Of a stretch of DNA of 64,000 nucleotides, positions 60,801 to 64,000 are shown in pieces. A program made the position numbers and the translations under genes. The DNA comes from Saccharomycopsis fibuligera x Saccharomycopsis cf. fibuligera (lineage: Eukaryota > Ascomycota > Saccharomycetes > Ascoideales > Saccharomycopsidaceae), in NCBI GenBank assembly GCA_001936135.1, contig CP012813.1, positions 1,860,001 through 1,924,000 on the forward strand, in the 5' to 3' direction. The notes below the pieces were generated by a model. The model did not search any database, had not been told where the DNA came from, and saw only the letters and a list, made by a program, of their open reading frames with translations. The stretch's first letter is position 1. Each line of letters starts with the position of its first letter.

Positions 60801-61249
60801 GTTGGACTTTTTTTTTTCTTCTTTTCTCTATTATTTTTATTTTTCTTTTTTTTCTGTTCTATAATTGTCTTTCTCACTCCTGATCCTCCTCCTCTAAATC
60901 AAACAATGCAGGTTAGACAGAATATGAAATTGTCAAAAAAAAAGACAAGTGTCTGTAGTAGCGATGGGCCTTAGACAGGGTGTAAAGCGTGTAGAGGAGA
61001 AACGACGACAAATAATCAAAGATCAGTGTGCAGCGGCCTCTACCAAAAGATTGTTGAACGGAACCTGAATGTCGTCTCTTTGATGCTGGCAAAACAACGC
61101 ATTCTTCCCAAAACTACCGTTCAGACTTTTTTTTTCGCTGTTTTTTCTCCTTCCAGCTATCGATCACAAGGGCTTCATAATCATTGCGTCAAATTGCATG
61201 TTATTGTATTGATTGTATTTCACCTTAAAAGTATCAGGGCACGAAATCC
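60801..61249. other. SNT2 promoter region and tRNA-Ile 5' flank
   Basis: 449 bp with T-rich tracts just upstream of SNT2. No LTR border is recognised beside this tRNA gene. Confidence 0.5.
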
Positions 61250-61345
61250 GGTCCCTTGGCCCAGTTGGTTAAGGCGTGGTGCTAATATACAGCCTACCAA
61301 GGCAATGTTACGCCAAGATCAGCAGTTCGATCCTGCTAGGGACCA
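61250..61345 (+). tRNA. tI(AAU): tRNA-Ile(AAT) with a 22-nt intron
   Basis: It starts GGTCCCTTGGCCCAGTTGG and ends CTGCTAGGGACCA, closely matching S. cerevisiae tRNA-Ile(AAU). The anticodon stem is TGGTG/CGCCA with loop CTAATA..A (anticodon AAT). A 22-nt intron at 61288-61309 follows position 37. The S. cerevisiae AAU gene has no intron. T-arm GCAGTTCGATCCTGC. A T-rich tract follows the gene. Confidence 0.95.
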
Positions 61346-61504
61346 TTTTCTTTTTGCACTTTGCATTTGAGGTTTATACTTATTTAGGCTGTTCTTGCTC
61401 ACTGATATTGTGTTGAATGTTGTCGGTTACAAAAATGGCTCACATCCAAAAGCGTGCATTTCATATGCTGTAAACGGTCATTATTACTAAATATGCTACT
61501 ACTT

Positions 61505-62671
61505 CTAACCAAATAATGAAGTCAACAGAAACTCTGAATCTGTGCTACCAGTTTTTGCCTTTTTATTTTTTTTCTTTTTAGATTTCTTGGGCTTTTCGTT
61601 AGTCAGCGTTGTACCAGTCAGTTGCTTCTCGTCCTTGAACAAATCATCAAAAAAACTGGATGATGGGGTTTTCCTTTTCTTTGGGTTCGAACTCGAATTA
61701 AGGCTTTCTGTTGCAGTTGACCCAACGGTTGCAATCTGCTTTGACTGTAACGTTGAAACAGCCTTCGTTTTGGAATCATTGACAGGTATCAGATCTAAAC
61801 TAACACTTTTGACTTCCTTCCTTGCAATGGTACCTTTTGCTGTACCTTGGGGCTCCTCCTTCCCAAATAGATTATCCAAAAAGCTGCTATTATCTGAAGC
61901 GTCTTTTTTGCTTTTTTTCTTCTTTTTCTTGTTCATAGTGACAGACAGCACTAAATTATTGTCAGCCTTGGCTGCAACACTTGCAATACCAACTACATCA
62001 CCAGCAAGGTCACTAGGTAAAATTTCTTGTCCCAAATCTTCGTCAACCACAAGATTATCAGCAATCTGTAGATTCCTCGTAGCCACCAGCTTTTTTGGAG
62101 AATCTGGCCCAAAGTAGCTTTTATTTGTCTCTGAACCAAAACTATCAATATTACTCTTCAAACTAGCCTTTGTGCCATTTTTCTGCGCTTCTCTTTCAAA
62201 TACCGCTATGTATAGACTATTTACAATAGCAAACGATTTCCCCAAAGATGCAATTAGCGCAAACCCCAAGGTTATAAACTGGCCCATCGCTATAATGTTG
62301 TGGAATTGACGCCACGCATTGGGTACCACAATTTTAACAAAATGTTTGATTCCATAGTTAAATTTCGTTTGGAGTTTCTTCAAGTGTTTGTCATTATACG
62401 TGTTAAAAAACTGTAGCTTTTTTTTTAGTTTTTGAAAAGAAGTTAGTCTTGATGCGAGGTTTGCTAAGTGCTGTTTGTGAAGATTTGCTAGTGTAATAAT
62501 ATTTCTCAAACTCTTGTGGTATATTTGAAGAGAAGACCACCATGTTGAACTCCGAAATTGGTTCTTACTTCTGAGATAGATCAAATGAAGAACGTCGAAT
62601 TCATTCTGTAGTTCACTTAAATAAGACTCTTCCACGAGCGGGGGGATAGTAGGAACGGTGGGAGCAGACAT
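61505..62671 (-). CDS. RMP1: RNase MRP protein subunit Rmp1
   Basis: 388 aa. Rmp1 is the subunit found in RNase MRP but not in RNase P; the complex cleaves pre-rRNA at A3 in the nucleolus. The N-terminal 160 residues match the family: LHLIYLRSKNQFRSSTWWSSLQIYHKSLRNIITL, and AWRQFHNIIAMGQFITLGFALIA. The S. cerevisiae protein (201 aa) has LLLNHRNKNQHRAASWYGSF and FNGVIALGQFVTLGCTLV at these places. The extra length is a Lys/Ser-rich tail carrying three copies of a basic stretch followed by an F..DxLF-type motif (SSFLDNLFGKE, SSFFDDLFKDE, SEFLLTSLFG end). S. cerevisiae Rmp1 ends with one (KKKNKSAIDGIFG). Confidence 0.92.
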   Translation of the reverse strand: MSAPTVPTIPPLVEESYLSELQNEFDVLHLIYLRSKNQFRSSTWWSSLQIYHKSLRNIITLANLHKQHLANLASRLTSFQKLKKKLQFFNTYNDKHLKKLQTKFNYGIKHFVKIVVPNAWRQFHNIIAMGQFITLGFALIASLGKSFAIVNSLYIAVFEREAQKNGTKASLKSNIDSFGSETNKSYFGPDSPKKLVATRNLQIADNLVVDEDLGQEILPSDLAGDVVGIASVAAKADNNLVLSVTMNKKKKKKSKKDASDNSSFLDNLFGKEEPQGTAKGTIARKEVKSVSLDLIPVNDSKTKAVSTLQSKQIATVGSTATESLNSSSNPKKRKTPSSSFFDDLFKDEKQLTGTTLTNEKPKKSKKKKNKKAKTGSTDSEFLLTSLFG

Positions 62672-63877
62672 CTCTATTTTTTGTTTGACGAGACCAAAAG
62701 GTGCAACTAGAACTTGTTAATTTTCGCAGTCTCTTCAATGTAGTTGAATAATTAGACAAACAAGCAGTGGGCACGATGAGGAAGGTTTCAGTTATGCTCA
62801 ATTTTTTTTTTATTTCACGTGATGTAGAAGTCTACTTTCACATACATGAATATACATTACTTAGCATAATTTATGCAGATATCTACATCAAAGAAACATA
62901 GCATGCATAATCATAATAAAAAATATCGCTTGTTCACACGAATAGACACTGTTCAAAGCAAGCTTTATCTGTGCAATCGTCTGTTCAATAGACACAGTTA
63001 CGGTATTGCTCCTCAACAGAGGTATAGTTTTATCATTGATGTCAAAACAACTATTAATGGTACTGTAGATGTTTTGAGTCATGCTACGAAGATGCTTAAA
63101 AACTGATTCAGATGTATCTATTATAACTATATATTATGCTAATTAGGTATGACCTGTCACTTCTATATGTATATTCTCAAACAGAGAAAAAAAGTGCCTA
63201 ACGTGACTGTTGGTTTGTAGTAGCGTGAGATCAACATGTGGTTATGGAGGGCATATACCTGAACTATAACGAGGTGTATCTAGTTATTCTGACGTTTTCA
63301 ATATATAATTTCCTTTTAAGAGCAAAAGCAACAAAGCAACTAAAAGTATAAGCTTTAAAAAAAATATTCTGTAAATCTTTCTTCAAATCTACTCCGTCCA
63401 CTTCTATTTGCGCCAATGTTTCTATTTATGGTAACCATATACAACTCTAAAATTTCTTCAAATTCTACTTGAAATCCTTTTCCAAACTTATAAATGTACA
63501 AAAAATAAAAGCAAAACACTCGCTTGCAATAAACAAAAAGTTCGTATACAGAAAAAGTGAAAACAGGTACTTTCCCTCATTCCCTGAAAACACTGATTAG
63601 CGCTCATCTTAAAGTTTGCGCAGAATTAAGCTTATTTAGTTTCTTATTGTGCAGCAGATATCACTTTTGATTATAGCACAATGCCAGAACAGTACAGTAA
63701 CACATAAAAAATTGCTAGCTACTCACTCCGGAGAGACAAAGATTTGATTTCTTATGAAACAGTGTAGCCTCGCTTTACTCCAAAAAAGACAACCATGCTA
63801 TATCGACATTCTTCTTCAGCGAACCGCAGACCATCGCTATATTTTATATAGTAAGAAAAAGTTGCAAAAAAAAGAAA
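62672..63877. other. Intergenic: RMP1 promoter to tRNA-Thr
   Basis: 1.2 kb of AT-rich DNA. A 77-codon frame at 62873-63106 has no recognisable relatives. I see no other RNA gene or clear LTR border. Confidence 0.5.
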
Positions 63878-63950
63878 TGCCCTCACTCAGATTCGAACTG
63901 AGGATCGCTACATTACTAGTGTAGCGCCTTACCAACTTGGCCATAAGGGC
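63878..63950 (-). tRNA. tT(AGU): tRNA-Thr(AGT), second copy
   Basis: Read on the minus strand it is base-for-base identical to the tRNA-Thr(AGT) at 36647-36719, without intron: acceptor GCCCTTA, anticodon loop CTAGTAA, discriminator A. A T-run lies downstream on the minus strand (63860s-63870s). The two copies are in opposite orientation, 27 kb apart, with unrelated flanks. Confidence 0.97.
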
Positions 63951-64000
63951 AACTGTTGAAAAATTTAAACGCAAATAAAAGCCAAAGTATGCAATGTCAG

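Noticed and set aside
62873-63106. 77-codon plus-strand frame after RMP1
   Set aside because: No family resemblance or supporting context.
63954-64000. TGTTGA just upstream of the second tRNA-Thr as an LTR start
   Set aside because: Only about 45 bp remain before the window edge and no second border or target duplication can be seen.

Overview
The window is nuclear DNA of a budding yeast, most likely a CTG-clade Saccharomycotina of the Candida/Lodderomyces type. It is AT-rich outside one block and nearly intronless. It has intron-bearing Pol III tRNA genes, Ty1/copia-like LTR scars beside tRNA genes, and proteins full of Asn, Gln, Ser and Ala tracts. The gene set also points there: a Tudor-SN nuclease that S. 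cerevisiae lacks, a secreted aspartyl protease, a very divergent secreted RNase T2-like protein and a velvet-domain regulator. Protein features were read with the standard code. If CTG means Ser here, some Leu would be Ser; the second USO1 codon (CTG) fits that reading, but the window does not prove it.

Layout. 1-12.7 kb is all minus strand: the head of the tether USO1 (cut by the window edge), a velvet-domain factor behind 2.8 kb of non-coding DNA, glutamate-cysteine ligase GSH1/GCS1, and mitoribosomal MRPL3. 13-16 kb (plus) holds a YggS-type PLP protein and a tail-anchored protein resembling Pex15. 16.4-17.7 kb holds tRNA-Gln and two head-to-head LTRs with a nested insert. 18.2-22.4 kb holds TRM9, GPI17 and an intron-containing PBDC1/YPL225W gene whose two exons I define. 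23.9-32.6 kb holds the RNase T2-like gene, GRS1, an orphan probably mitochondrial protein and the aspartyl protease. 33.7-36.7 kb holds HSH49, one clean solo LTR, a patch of repeat debris and a stack of LTRs on one 5-bp target next to tRNA-Thr. 37.4-47.1 kb holds CCR4, COQ2, GPI7/LAS21 and REI1. 47.9-60.8 kb is a GC-rich minus-strand block: Tudor-SN, an FLC flavin-carrier/TRP-like protein and the chromatin reader SNT2. The end holds tRNA-Ile, the RNase MRP subunit RMP1 and a second tRNA-Thr.

Genes with related jobs: GPI17 and GPI7 both serve GPI anchoring. GRS1, TRM9 and the four tRNA genes serve tRNA supply and decoding. REI1, MRPL3 and RMP1 serve ribosome and rRNA maturation. PBDC1 is a reported eEF1A biogenesis factor. 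These are neighbours on a eukaryotic chromosome, not operons.

The points most worth a second look are the velvet domain in a yeast, the RNase T2-like protein with both catalytic motifs kept around a large insert, the LTR stack at CCATC beside tRNA-Thr, the flank pattern suggesting an inversion between two LTRs, and the thrice-repeated Lys-rich/LF motif in RMP1.
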